A model generated the notes under the pieces. It made no database searches. It was not told the DNA's origin and worked only from the letters and a program-made list of their open reading frames with translations. A stretch of 64,000 nucleotides of DNA, from the NCBI GenBank assembly GCA_039881045.1, contig JAYWVB010000024.1, positions 248,001 through 312,000 of the forward strand, given 5' to 3'. Made by a program: the position numbers and the translations under genes. This document shows, piece after piece, positions 44,928-55,565 of the stretch (position 1 is its first letter; each line of letters starts with the position of its first letter). The DNA is from Chaetomium olivaceum. Lineage: Eukaryota; Ascomycota; Sordariomycetes; Sordariales; Chaetomiaceae.

Positions 44928-45409
44928 TTAGCCAGATCTATTATTCTTTGCAGTAGCTTGTGATGCAGCGGCCAAGACGTGTGCGTCTGGCCCCTCCGCC
45001 AGACCCTCTGTCTGGGCAATGGCCGCCGCCGTACCTTCCCAAGCCGTCGTTTCTGCCGTAAAGCTGCCTTTTTTGTCCTGGCATCTAAACTCGGTATCAG
45101 CACACCAATTCCACGACATCACGACAGAAGAAAGATCATTTGACCCGCCCGGGCTGCCGCCAATCCGAAGGCAGCCAAGAATTAAACCTACCGACGAAAC
45201 CACCGTTGGACCGGCCAGCACTGGACCGGGCTATCAACTAACTCGGGGTGCCGCACGATGCATTCGTATTGCACGAGGCTGAACAGCTCGCAATCCCGCG
45301 CCAGATTAATCCGACGGCCATCTTCTGTTTTTCGGACTTTGCCATCGGCATCGATTTGAGCGGCGGCTGACAGGTGCCGGGCTGGAAAATTGGGACAGGG
45401 CGGCGCCAT
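44928..45409 (-). CDS. SOM1: Mitochondrial inner-membrane peptidase complex subunit Som1
   Basis: Two exons, 45409-45192 and 45084-44928 (107-nt intron, GTAGGT donor), 124 residues. MAPPCPNFPARHL, LARDCELFSLVQYECIVRHP, VQCWPVQRWFRR and CQDKKGSFTAETTAWEG match the conserved core of Som1, including its regularly spaced cysteines. Som1 is a small intermembrane-space protein associated with the IMP1/IMP2 peptidase, which removes sorting signals from inner-membrane proteins. The C-terminal Ala/Gln-rich tail is less conserved. The start lies 34 bp from the start of the divergent gene at 45444, so the two share one promoter. Confidence 0.88.
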
Positions 45410-45443
45410 CGGAACAGCGGGGCGCAACACTGAGTACCGGAAG
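45410..45443. promoter_or_regulatory. 34-bp divergent promoter core between SOM1 and the XRCC2-like gene
   Basis: The two ATGs face away from each other with only 34 bases between them, so each 5' UTR must overlap the other gene's coding region or be very short. The call depends on both starts being right. Confidence 0.45.
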
Positions 45444-46379
45444 ATGCGAAGCACGACCGCCGCGGGTGTCGGCTCTCGCGTGCTTGGAGAGATTGAGGAG
45501 ACAACCCTGGACGAGGTGCGTGGCTGACTGGCTGTCGGCGACGACTATTTTATTTTAATCGCGATGGAAGGTGGAGAGTTTGGATGGATGAAATCACGGC
45601 TTGTCAAAATTACTGACGTGCTTCCAATTCAGGTCCTTGCTTCCCTGCGCTCAAGTCTGCTCCGAGCCCCCAATACCAGCGATAGCACCGCTGGAAATAT
45701 ATCCACATCGATTGCACGGCCGCCGATATTTCCAATCGCCCCGCTCGACGACCTCATCAGTCGCCATTTTCGATCAACTCAGTCGATACCGCTGGCACTT
45801 ACGGGCCGCCCTCACGAGCTCCTCTATGTTCTGGTAGCAACCCTGATCGCACCGCCTCACCAAAAGACAGTGGCCATTGTTGACTTTGAGGGTCGCTTCG
45901 AACCGCTACGGCTTCTCGCAACACCCATCGAAGCGGCTACTACTACAACTTCGATAACCCTCGAGTCGAAACCCAAAGCGACCGTCCAGCGTGCCGATTT
46001 AGATCATGTCCACGTACTACGCGCGGCCCGAGGAAGCCTTACGCACATCGCCAACTGTGTCGGCTCTACCGAGGAGTATATGCTTTATGGATCACACCGG
46101 AGCCACGGCCGGGAATGGTGGGGCACGATTGTCATCGGAGGTGGGTTGAATCCCTCGGGCAGTGCGGCCGCTGCGGCCTCCGCCAAGGTTGCCGTCACGG
46201 CCGACTGGAAAGGCTGGTTGCGGGTTGACCGGGCGGAGGTGTCCACATTCTGGGATATGAGCGCCGAGGAGGCACTGGTTCATCGGGAGAAACGGCAAGC
46301 CGTGGTGGAGGATGCCGGCTGGCTGGCGACTTCCCCATGGGGAGGCTTCTCGATCGGCAGGAGAGATATGGGTCGTTGA
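45444..46379 (+). CDS. XRCC2/RecA-like protein without a visible Walker A motif
   Basis: Two exons, 45444-45515 and 45633-46379 (117-nt intron, donor GTGCGT), 272 residues. The opening VGSRVLGEIEETTLDEVLAS and the later DDLISRHFR, HELLYVLVATLIAPP and VAIVDFEGRFEPLRLLA follow the order of fungal XRCC2-like RecA-family proteins: the strand before the P-loop, the helix after it and a Walker B-like VDFEGRF. Where GxxxxGK[ST] should lie the sequence is LALTGRPHELL, so the P-loop Lys and Thr are missing. It may be a non-hydrolysing Rad51-paralog-type partner in recombination repair, or a decayed copy. The frame is fully open, which favours a functional protein. A further 3' exon is possible. Confidence 0.5.
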
Positions 46380-48411
46380 TGGATATGGGGAAAAAGATGG
46401 TTCCACCGTCGACCCCTCTCATTGCATCCTTGATTTGTTCTTTGAAGCGTTTCAAGGACCAGCCTGGAAGAACAGAAGGCGGAGAACCTCGGGTATTGAT
46501 CGAGATCGGGCAGGTCGAACGTGCTCTCGACATCATACACCGCGGCTTTCAGCAACGACCGCCGTCTAAGGCCGGCTACCCACCATCCCGCCCCTCCTAA
46601 TCCCATCCTTATCACGCCAATTTCGTCCTCGTTCATGCATAGATCGCGGGGAAGTAGGCTGGACACTGAAGCATCGACCGATCTGTTTCGGAGGTGGAGA
46701 GCATCGTCCAAACCCCAAAGCACACGGAGAACAAAACCCGCCCCTCTAGTCTCGTCCTCGTTCGACACAACATGAAGCCGTGACGACGCCGAGTTGCCAA
46801 GTTGCTGCATAAACAAAAGGTCCGGGTTACTGCTAGAAGTGACACTTGGCTAGGCCACAAACTGGCCGACACGCATGTCCACGCTCGCCTTTGACAGTGA
46901 GGGCCGGCATGCTGCCTGTCCCCGATCCGGCGCGCCATGACGAGAGGTCGATGCCGGTTGACAGAATTGCCGCATCGCTGCCTTGGTTCTTCTGTCTCTT
47001 TTCTGCGACTCACAGGAGGCAACGTTTCACTCACTGAACCCTTGACAACGTTGGTGTCTCACAACATGGATCGACATATTGCCCATACAGGCAACGGTCT
47101 GACAGATGGACGGGCACAGACGGGGACAGCCCAAATGCTATTCCTGGAGGCCTCGGACACCATCGCTTCACATGGCATGGCCTGACAATGATCCACTGTT
47201 CCCACAGCACTGTCGATAGTTCAGTGTGCGTCCCGTCCGTCCGTGGGAATTGATTGGCAGCCCTCCAATGGCAGCGTGCAGTCCCTGCATGCGGTGCCTC
47301 GCAGCTTGGCAGGATGGACACGGTGCCGAACGGTGGCCCGACACGGAAGCGGCCGGCACGGAATAGGACGGGCCAAGATCTTCGGCCAACGAGCCTGTTC
47401 TCTGCCCGTTGGCCGGCAGGCAAAGGGGCTTTCTCAGACGTTCTCGTTGGTGCCACTGGTGACGCCCCCCCGTCGGGAATGCTTCACAGTGTTTCTCACG
47501 CTATCAGGTCCCACTCCGTCCAACAGCTCATTCACTGGCGTAGCCCCTTGACGTCATGGGATCGACAGTGCAGCCGACGCGGCGACTTGGCGCCCAAACC
47601 GCCGCCGTGTTTTCCGGGCGGTCGCTTTCACAGTATGGACACATGCAGGACCCTGGAAGCGCGGCATTAACACTGTGTTTCACCGCGGAAAGTGCCCAAG
47701 GTGAGATCTGTGCCTGGCGGGCCAAAACCAGAAAATTCGTCCCTTGGTCGTTATTGGTGCCGGTTTGTTGACAACGGGCAATAACAGGAAACACCAAGAC
47801 CACGTTCGAGCGTCTAATTCGTTGTAGTTCCTGATCTTCACCCGCACCTCCTTCTCAGGATATCAGGGTTTTCGCCTCCTAACGTCGGACCGTGGATAAC
47901 GTCGAGCCCCCACGGACAACTCGCTGTGCGCGGTTAATGGTACGGTGAGCACCAAGGGAGCCGCCCGCTGCCGCCTTCCATTCTTCCTTGGTGCCTTCGA
48001 TTGCACGGATGGCTCACTCGCCGCCTTGACCGCCGTCTTATCCGACTTGGCTCGCACTGTTCACCCCCCCTTCCTCGTAGTTCGACTCACCGCTGCCATA
48101 CCGTGCTGAGCGTGCACACCACTTTCACCACCACATGCTCGGACCCTGGAGACCCTGAGTCTTCGATACCCCGCGGTGGGGTGAGTTTTTTTTATTGGGA
48201 CCACTGAGTGGCAGAATTATCTCACCACCTCGCCCGGTGGACCTTGAGGCAAGTGGGTGCGATGGATGGAATGTTTGAACTGCAGGACCTCTGACAGAAC
48301 GGATGAGGGTTCCCACTCATTCGAGATGATGTTCGAAAGAGGCGACCAATCCCCTGCCTTCACATATTTCAGACGGAAGAGGCAGTGAGATGATGAAATA
48401 CCATCTCCACT

Positions 48412-48463
48412 AGGGGTGCTCCCCTGCCCCGCGCCCCCTAGTATCCACCACTTTCAACAGGGG
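48412..48463. promoter_or_regulatory. Cluster of STRE-like elements (AGGGG/CCCCT)
   Basis: AGGGG at 48412, CCCCT at 48421, CCCCCT at 48434 and AGGGG at 48458, all within about 50 bases and 290-340 nt upstream of the ATG at 48753. In yeasts and moulds this element binds Msn2/4-type stress factors. The Neurospora relative cut-1 is known to be stress-induced, so the match is meaningful, though short motifs also occur by chance. Confidence 0.5.
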
Positions 48464-48585
48464 ACTCGGATGGGACCCTGTTTTTGTGCCGTCTCGACAA
48501 GCGCTGATTGCACGGCAGGGAGGGCCCACCACCATGTGTTCCTCCGCTGTTATCGAAGGCGGGCGGCTTGTAGATGGCTTCGGGC

Positions 48586-48593
48586 TATATAAG
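48586..48593 (+). promoter_or_regulatory. TATA box of the cut-1-like gene
   Basis: TATATAAG 167 nt upstream of the ATG at 48753. Confidence 0.55.
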
Positions 48594-48752
48594 GGACAGT
48601 TCCCCAGGGCCATAGTCTGCCATGTTCGAATTAGTTCAGCCCTCATCAGCAGTCGTCGCTGAGTCGGATATGCAAACACACCTTCCTTCCTTCCTTTGGT
48701 TTACCTGCAAACACACAAGACACTAGTCATTCCTTCGATATCTTACTCCATC

Positions 48753-50258
48753 ATGTCTCTCTCAGTCCCTCCCCAGCGGCCTTCCATGTGCCCCCGGCAG
48801 ATGTCAAGCAGCAGCTTTGCTGATGCCTTCGACGATGCTCGGAGGAAGCTCGACGCCATGGGCGTGCAGGAGCCCGGCGAAGACGAAGTGCTGTCGCCGG
48901 CTCTGTCCTCGTCCAGCTCTACCACCGATGTGAGCGCTACCTACTCAGCGGCGGGCGAGTCTCCCTCGCCTTTGAGCCCGGCTACGCCTACCACTGTTCC
49001 GATCACCCCCATGGTCGAAGATGTGGCCGACGACTTTGCCTTTGCCTTCGACATTGATGGTGTACTCATCCGCGGCGGGCGGCCAATTCCCGAGGCCGTC
49101 GAGGCTATGAAGGTTCTCAACGGCGAGAATGAGTGGGGCGTCAAGGTGTAAGTCGATATCACTCCGCAGTAACTCCACTGGTTACTTCTAGAACAAAATG
49201 CTAACTTTAACCTCAGTCCCTACATCTTCCTGACCAACGGTGGCGGCAAGTTCGAGACGGAACGCTGCCGTGACCTCTCGCAACAGCTCGAGATTGACGT
49301 CTCGCCCGGCCAGTTCATCTGCGGCCACACTCCCATGAGGGAGTTTGCCGATCGGTACGGCACCGTGCTGGTGGTCGGTGGCGAGGGTGAGAAGTGCCGC
49401 GACGTGGCCGAGTCTTACGGCTTCCGCGACGTCGTCACCCCTGGCGACATCCTCAAGGCCAACGCGCACACGGCTCCCTTCCGCAAACTCACCGACGCGG
49501 AGCACGCCAACTCGCGGGATCTGCTCGCGCGCCACGGCGCCGAGAAGCTCTCGGACATTGTGATCGAGGCCATCTTCGTCTTTGCCGACTCGCGCGACTG
49601 GGCATCGGACCTGCAGATCATCCTCGACATCGCCCAATCTAAGGGTGGCCGTCTTGAGACGCGCTCCGAGACCTTCGACGAGGGCCCGCCCATCTACTTC
49701 AGCCACAACGACGTTTTGTGGTCGGCGGCCCACGAGCACGCCCGCCTGGGCATGGGTGCGCTGCGCCGCATTGTTGAGACCGTCTTCGAGGACACGACAG
49801 GCGGCAAGAAGCTCAAGACGCACGCCTTCGGCAAGCCGCAGGTGTCGACGTTTGAGTTCGCCACCCGCCTCCTGCAGCAATGGCGCGCGACGCAGCACGG
49901 CCTGCGCCAGACCAAGCCGCCCTCGACGGTGTACTTTGTAGGCGACACACCCGAGTCGGACATCCGCGGCACCAACGCCATGGACGCCATCTCGGAGAAC
50001 GAGTGGTACAGCATCCTCGTCAAGACGGGCGTCTACCAGTCGGGTACCGAGCCCAAGTACCGGCCGCGTAAGCTGGTCGACACAGTGCTCGACGCCGTCA
50101 ACCACGGCATCCGCCGCGAGATGTCCCGCCTCGGCTCGCGCAAGGACACGGGCGGCCGCATGCTGCCGTTGGATGACGCCGCGCTCAAGGCGGTTGGTGA
50201 AGGACGCACCCCGGAGTTTGAGGTGCAGGAGCAGGAGAGCTTCCTAACGATGGCCTAA
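48753..50258 (+). CDS. cut-1: HAD-superfamily hydrolase, CUT-1/CECR5 type
   Basis: Two exons, 48753-49147 and 49217-50258 (69-nt intron, GTAAGT donor), 478 residues. A Ser/Thr/Pro-rich N-terminus of about 90 residues precedes the HAD core: FAFAFDIDGVLIRGG (Asp100 and Asp102, nucleophile and acid/base), then YIFLTNGGGKFETERCRDL, DIVIEAIFVFADSRDW in the cap region and VYFVGDTPESDIRGTNAM (the acidic metal-binding motif IV). SILVKTGVYQSG closes the domain. This is the CUT-1/CECR5 branch of class IIA HAD phosphatases, whose physiological substrate is not settled. In Neurospora the cut-1 gene responds to osmotic and heat stress; the STRE cluster upstream fits that. Confidence 0.85.
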
Positions 50259-50737
50259 GCTGGAAGCTGGGCCGCGGTCGAGGAAAGGCAGAGAGACGAC
50301 GACGGAGTGCGCGATGCTTTTTTCACGACTTGAACGACACCGTTATTGATACCACTGCGTATTCCATTCTTTGGCTTTCCTCTTCAGCTGTACTTACTTT
50401 TTATTTCCTTGGTCCTTTGTCTCTTTTTCTTTCGCATCACCGCATTTCTTCTATGCGGCATTTTCTTGGGTTGGGATCATGGATACACTGGCCTTATTAT
50501 CCACACTCGTTGCTGGCATGCAACCGGACTTGGGAACTAGGCTCGGAAGTGATACACGAGCACAACGCATTCGCTCGTACTTAGACACGGGCGCCGCATC
50601 ATATAGATGTTAGAGCTTGGCAGTCATAAGATAGACTTGGAATCAACAGCGCCAGGAAGGCGTGTCTGCACTCTGCACATTTGAGTTTGAGCCTTGGAAC
50701 TGTTTCGTGATCTCGGTTATTCGTGACTCTACAAAGC
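50259..50737. other. Convergent intergenic region
   Basis: 3' ends of the cut-1-like and GH125 genes. T-rich sequence, no gene. Confidence 0.5.
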
Positions 50738-52383
50738 TTATTGGAAGCTCTTCGCGAGGATATGCGGTTTCCGGAAGTTCAGGTCGAGAATCATCTGGCC
50801 AAACAGCCCGTTGGCCCACGAGAACCTGCGAGTTGTCAGTTAAGCAGGCTCACTCATACTTCACGAAGGGCGGATAGAACTCACCATTGCCGCGTCCACT
50901 TGCTCGCATCGTTCGAGTTGATGCTCTCATGGATCAAGCCCAGCCCATCAGTCGACGCCACCAGCTCCCTCAACGCCGCCTCGATCTCCTCATCATCCTC
51001 CGACGTCAAAATCCTCACCACACTCGCCATCGGCCACGCCATCCCAGGCCCGGCATGCGGACCGCCAATCGCATTAATCACCTTGCCCGTCATGAAATAC
51101 GGATTCCCTTCCGCGCTCAACAACCTCTTCCTCGTCCGCTGATACACCTGGTCAATAACCCCCAGATACCCAAACACGGGCGCCGCCAACAACGACGGCA
51201 CATTCGCATCATCCATCAGCGCCGCCGACCCATACCCATCCACCTCATACGCATAAACCGTCTCCGTCTCCGTCCCGTTCCCCCCCAACACGGGAACAGT
51301 CACAACCCCATACCTCATAATCGCCGCCCTCACCTCGGCCGAGAAATCCGCCATCTCCTTCGCCAACCCCTCCGGCACTTCCACGTGCCCCGCCTCCTCC
51401 AGCTCCGAAACGATCGCCACCGCCCCCGCCAGCGCCCGCGCAAACAGCATATTGGCCGGCACCAAGAACGGATACGTCGTCGCGTCATCACTGGGGCGGA
51501 ACGCGCTGCGCACCATGCCCGTGCGCCGTACGGGCGCGCCCGCGCCATCATTCAGCAGCGTCTCCGTCGCGCGCGTGGTCAGGCGCGTGAAGCTGTAGGC
51601 GGGCGGCAGGACAGAGCCGTCGTCGGCGTAGGTGCCTGCCGTCATGGAGCGCGCGGTGGCGAGGAGGGATTGGACGGCGGGCAGCCAGGCGTGGGCGCCG
51701 AAGAAGGCGGCGTCGTGCGTCGCCTCGTAGTAGGACGCGCTCAGCTGCAGGAAGGAGGCGAGTGAGTCGAGCTCGTACTTGCATTCGAAGACTTGGGCTG
51801 GGTCGTAAGTGGGGTGGACGGCGTCGGAGGCGGCGGCGGGGTTGGCCGGTGGCGGGATGCCGCTTTCTGGTGGGGGTTGGAAGGCGTTGCAGAATGGTGC
51901 GGTTAGGATTTGGCGGGCTTGGAGGTTGATGACGCCGCGGAAGAGGCTCGCGATGGAGTTGGTGTCGTCGGGGGCGGCGTCGGGTTCGATGAGGGAGGTA
52001 GGATTGGAGCTGGTTGGCGCTGTCGCGCAGCCACATGGCGTCGATGTCGCCGGTGATGAGGAAGGCGAGTTCCTCGTCGGGGTTGTCGGCGGCGTGGCCC
52101 GGCCCAGGACGGTCGTGTCGAGGGTGTTGGGGTAGGTGTTCTCGAAGAGGCGGTAGAGGTCCGGGTCGGAGATGGCTTCGGTCATGTTGGCGAGGAGGGC
52201 CTCGACGGTGGACGAGTTGAAGGTTCGGCAGGCCGCTGCCGGGCGCATGAAGGAGAGGGCATGCTTGCCCGAGGAGAAGGGCTCGTGGCGGGATTTGGAG
52301 TACTCAGAGTAGTCGGGGCAGGATTGGGCGGCCACCGAAGGGAGGAGTCCCGCGAGGAGGACGCGAGCCCGTGTTGTTTTCAT
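50738..52383 (-). CDS. GH125 exo-alpha-1,6-mannosidase, secreted, with an internal out-of-frame stretch
   Basis: Two exons, 52383-50885 and 50825-50738 (59-nt intron, GTGAGT donor). The last exon adds FSWANGLFGQMILDLNFRKP and the end of the protein; without it the frame stops at an apparent TGA. A signal peptide (MKTTRARVLLAGLLPSVAA) is followed by the GH125 fold: NTYPNTLDTTV, LFRGVINLQARQILTAPFCN, AFQPPPESGI, SAFRPSDDATTYPFLVPANM, NPYFMTGKVINAIGGPHAGP and GLIHESINSNDASKWTRQW. Between about 52098 and 51985 the frame is shifted, then restored. There the conserved ITGDIDAMWLRDSANQL is readable only in the other frame. Two compensating small indels must be present or missing. The family trims alpha-1,6-mannose from N-glycans or wall mannan. 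Confidence 0.75.
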
Positions 52384-53733
52384 TGTGGCTGGGCTGTAAC
52401 CTGCCTGTAGTCTGTCTGTAGCCTGGCTGCAGCCGGTTCGTACCCAGTCTGTTACAATTCGTAAACAGGATTGAATCTGGATTACTACTCTTTTGTAACC
52501 AGATCGAACAATGACGTTGGGAAACGAGGGACGGGGCTTGAGGTATGCCTCCGCATTATATGGGCTCGGGGTTTGGGTGCCATTGGTCTCGCATCCAGGA
52601 ATGGAAGATCGGCGGTGACACGGGCATCGTCATTTTGTTTGGATGACGATCCCTAAGTGTAACCAAACAGATGAATGCGGGGCTGCATTACCCACGGACC
52701 GTTCCGCGTGTGGAAGACTCGTGGTTCTTGTAACCCGAATAGAATTCTTCCGGTAGATGGCTTAAAACTTAAATACCTAGCTGGCGTGATATATCACTAT
52801 CTGTGCATGAATCTGGCACTCAAAATATCCCGGGCATAGATTGCCGAGCCTCATATTCAGGGGTCTCATCCTGTTGCGGGTCCATAAATCCGAGGCCCAG
52901 GCCGAGCCCAGTTCAGTCTTTCGTATTTGTGCATCGAGTTATCAGCTGGTTGGTTGCTTCGTTCGCGTGAAAATCTGGCGGGAGTGCTTCTTCCGTGCTG
53001 ATTGGCGTTGGCCAGTAAGTGACTCGGGTGGGATCTACAAAACAAGTGGCTTGAGAAATCAAAGAGACTTGCTTCTTTGGTGTCGTATTACTAGTCAGGG
53101 GACATTGAGCCCCTATGGTTGCTTTGCCTCTCCCTCCCCAGTAGTATATCATAACCATGGCGCAGTTACAGTTAAGGAGCCGGTGTGTCAAGCACTCGCC
53201 TCCTTGAGCTGTATCTTAACGACCTTGTCTTTCCCCGTATCGTATCTTACTGTGGAGACACTCGGACCGTCGAAAATCGAAGTTGAACAAGCTCAGAGAA
53301 CGATTAAGGTTATAGTTGAATTTTTATTCACCATTTAACTACTTCGGAACAATGTCATATCTATTTGGTGATATCCGTGCCAGGAAGTGAGAAATCAGGT
53401 CAAATCAGATCAGTTATTAGGATTTAGCCCTAGTAGATAAAGGTAACTTTTCCTGATACTGGAAAAGACCGTCATATGTTGATGATACCCCTGACTCCCG
53501 AGAAGCCCAAGACCTGAGACAGAAAACTACAACTGCGAACCCCCCCAGCCACATGGCCGGAGAACTCCCACCCTTCATTCCTATAGTTCAATAACCTCTG
53601 GTAATGCACCCAACACACTCCATCCATCACATCACAACTTCGCTGCCAAGGAGACAGACAGCAAAGCTTCCAACTTTCACGCCCCACGACAACCCCGCTC
53701 CTTAACCCCCTTCTCACCGCCGCCCCAAACATA
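52384..53733. other. Intergenic region upstream of the GH125 gene
   Basis: No supported gene. CTGTAACCTGCCTGTAGTCTGTCTGTAGCCTGGCTG at 52390-52430 is a short imperfect tandem repeat. Confidence 0.45.
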
Positions 53734-53815
53734 GCCTGATTAGCACAGGGGTAATGCGTTGCACTCGTACCGCCTAGAGATGCAAAGATCACTGGTTCGA
53801 TTCCAGTATCAGGCA
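53734..53815 (+). tRNA. tRNA-Thr (anticodon CGU) with a 10-nt intron
   Basis: Acceptor stem GCCTGAT pairs fully with ATCAGGC at 53808-53814, with A as discriminator. The D arm contains AGGGGTAA, the anticodon stem is TTGCA/TGCAA, and the T arm is ACTGG-TTCGATT-CCAGT (a good B box). The anticodon CGT is at 53766-53768. The loop has ten extra bases (53770-53779) after position 37, where eukaryotic tRNA introns lie. Mature length is 72 before CCA. The intron-containing form rules out a mitochondrial or bacterial origin. Confidence 0.92.
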
Positions 53816-53860
53816 GGATAAACCTGATACCAACTCCCTGGACAACTCAGTTGTCTATAC

Positions 53861-53865
53861 TTTTT
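53861..53865 (+). terminator. Pol III terminator candidate of the tRNA gene
   Basis: TTTTT 46 nt after the tRNA 3' end, the first run of five T on the sense strand. The trailer would be longer than usual. Confidence 0.4.
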
Positions 53866-54775
53866 GAGCATTTTTGCATTGTATTCATGTATCACCCAGG
53901 GTGCTGTTGGTGTTCGAGGAGGGTGGTGTTTTAGGGGGGTGCTTGATAGACGGGACCATGACAGTCAAGACCAAGAAGACACAGGCTTGCCACCACAACA
54001 CCATACCACACAACACCAGCATAAACCACGAAATCGATCCGAAGAGTGATGTATTTTCCTCTCTACATCGCCGGGCCGACCACCTAACCTGTGCACCCAC
54101 CGTCCACAGCTTTACAACCACTTCCCCAATGCACCACACACACCCTTCCAACCAACCCCATCAAGTTGCCCCTTCCTTCCGATCTGGCCTGCCCCTGTGC
54201 CCTTCTTGCTCGCCTGACGCTGTGCGCGCGCCCACGGCACAACCTTTGCCGAGCCCGGTGTGTTGCTGAAAAAGTGCCCAAGAGCTTTCGACAACCATGT
54301 CCGAATCGTGTTTCCGCGCCAAGGGGGGTATCTCTGAAAGTTGCTCGTTTCCAAATAGCGTCTAGGTATGGAGGCGATGGAAAAAGGAAACAAAGCGGGA
54401 GGGAGAAAAGTAGGGAAAAAAGAAAAGGGGAGAGAAAATGCCTCAAGATGCAAACCAAACCATGCCAGCTCAGAGTGCACTTGTCCTGACCAAAAACAAT
54501 CGTTATCGAAGAGAAAAGTGCTTGCCAAGGAGGAGACGTGAGTTTGTTTTCCATTTCATCGTGTTGTCCAGACAAGAGTAAACCATGAACCCAATCGTGA
54601 GACGAGCCAGAACCGAGAACGCCGTTGGAAGAAACCCGATGTCGTATCGTCCTGATCCCGTGTCCGGAGTGGGAATAGACCAAGGAGAGGGTATGTGGAC
54701 CAGAAGCCATATGTTGCCGAAGAAAAAAATCCGAACTTGACCGACTCCCCGATGTGTGGTAGGCATGGGCGCGGC
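53866..54775. other. Intergenic region and 3' UTR of the CNBP-like gene
   Basis: Frames on both strands (for example 54084-54710 minus) have no recognisable product. Confidence 0.45.
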
Positions 54776-55565
54776 TTAAGAAACCGGCGCCAGAGGAGCA
54801 ACCGGCTGGGGGATGACGGGAGCGCCGGCCATATCAACCTCGGGTTGCATCTCGCCGACGGGACCGGTCTTGTTGGCGCAGTCGCGCGAGATGTGGCCGG
54901 CCTCACCGCACTGGTAGCAAGTCTTGCCGGCGGTGTTGAGCGGGCCGCCGTTGGGAGCGGTGCAGTCGCGGGAGATGTGGCCGAGCTTGCCGCACGCATA
55001 GCACTTCATCGCCTGCGCCTGGCAATCGCGAGCAAAGTGGTTCGGGCCGCCGCACTTGTAGCATGTTGCCGGACGGGGTCCGCCGACGAAACCGCCGCCC
55101 CGTACGGGGGCAAAGCCACCGCGGGGGACCATGCCGCCTCGGCCGAGCCCGGCGACAGGGGGGTTAGGGCAGTTGCGCTACGGACGTCAGTATCCAATCA
55201 GATGGTAATGTCGGCACGGGGGAAACGCACAGCCAGGTGGCCAATCGAATCGCAGTTGTAGCACCGGTTGCCGGCGCCGGCGCCGCTCAGGCGGAGGGTA
55301 GGGCACTCGGCCTGGACGTGTCCGAGACCCTGGCAGTGGTAGCACTGCTTCGCCTTGGTGGTGCGGGGCATGGGGCACTCGTTCGACTCGTGGTTTGGCT
55401 GCTTGCCTGTGCTTGACGTTAGCGCATGCAGCTACCAACCAAGGAGCGGCCGCAGGAGAGGAATGACATACAGTTGTAGCAGAGCCGATGCGGCGAGGCG
55501 CAGGCCTCGGCATGGTGGCCAAGCTCACCACACTTGTAGCACGCCCGACGAGAAACTGACGACAT
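54776..55565 (-). CDS. GIS2: CCHC zinc-knuckle nucleic-acid-binding protein, CNBP/Gis2 type
   Basis: Three exons: 55565-55472, 55406-55231 and 55177-54776 (introns of 65 and 53 nt), 223 residues. Seven C-x2-C-x4-H-x4-C knuckles: ACYKCGELGHHAEAC, LCYNCKQPNHESNEC, QCYHCQGLGHVQAEC, RCYNCDSIGHLARNC, TCYKCGGPNHFARDC, KCYACGKLGHISRDC and TCYQCGEAGHISRDC. An RGG-type stretch (GRGGMVPRGG...VRGGGF) lies between knuckles 4 and 5. Introns fall inside knuckles 2 and 4. This is the domain plan of CNBP, Byr3 and yeast Gis2, which bind G-rich single-stranded RNA or DNA and associate with translating mRNAs. The C-terminus is a Pro/Ala tail. Confidence 0.9.

Larger units (their letters stand above)
46380..48752. 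other. 2.4 kb upstream region of the cut-1-like gene
   Basis: No gene is supported; frames at 46521-47803 on both strands are shadows of one another. The last 350 bases hold STRE-like elements and a TATA box listed below. Confidence 0.5.
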
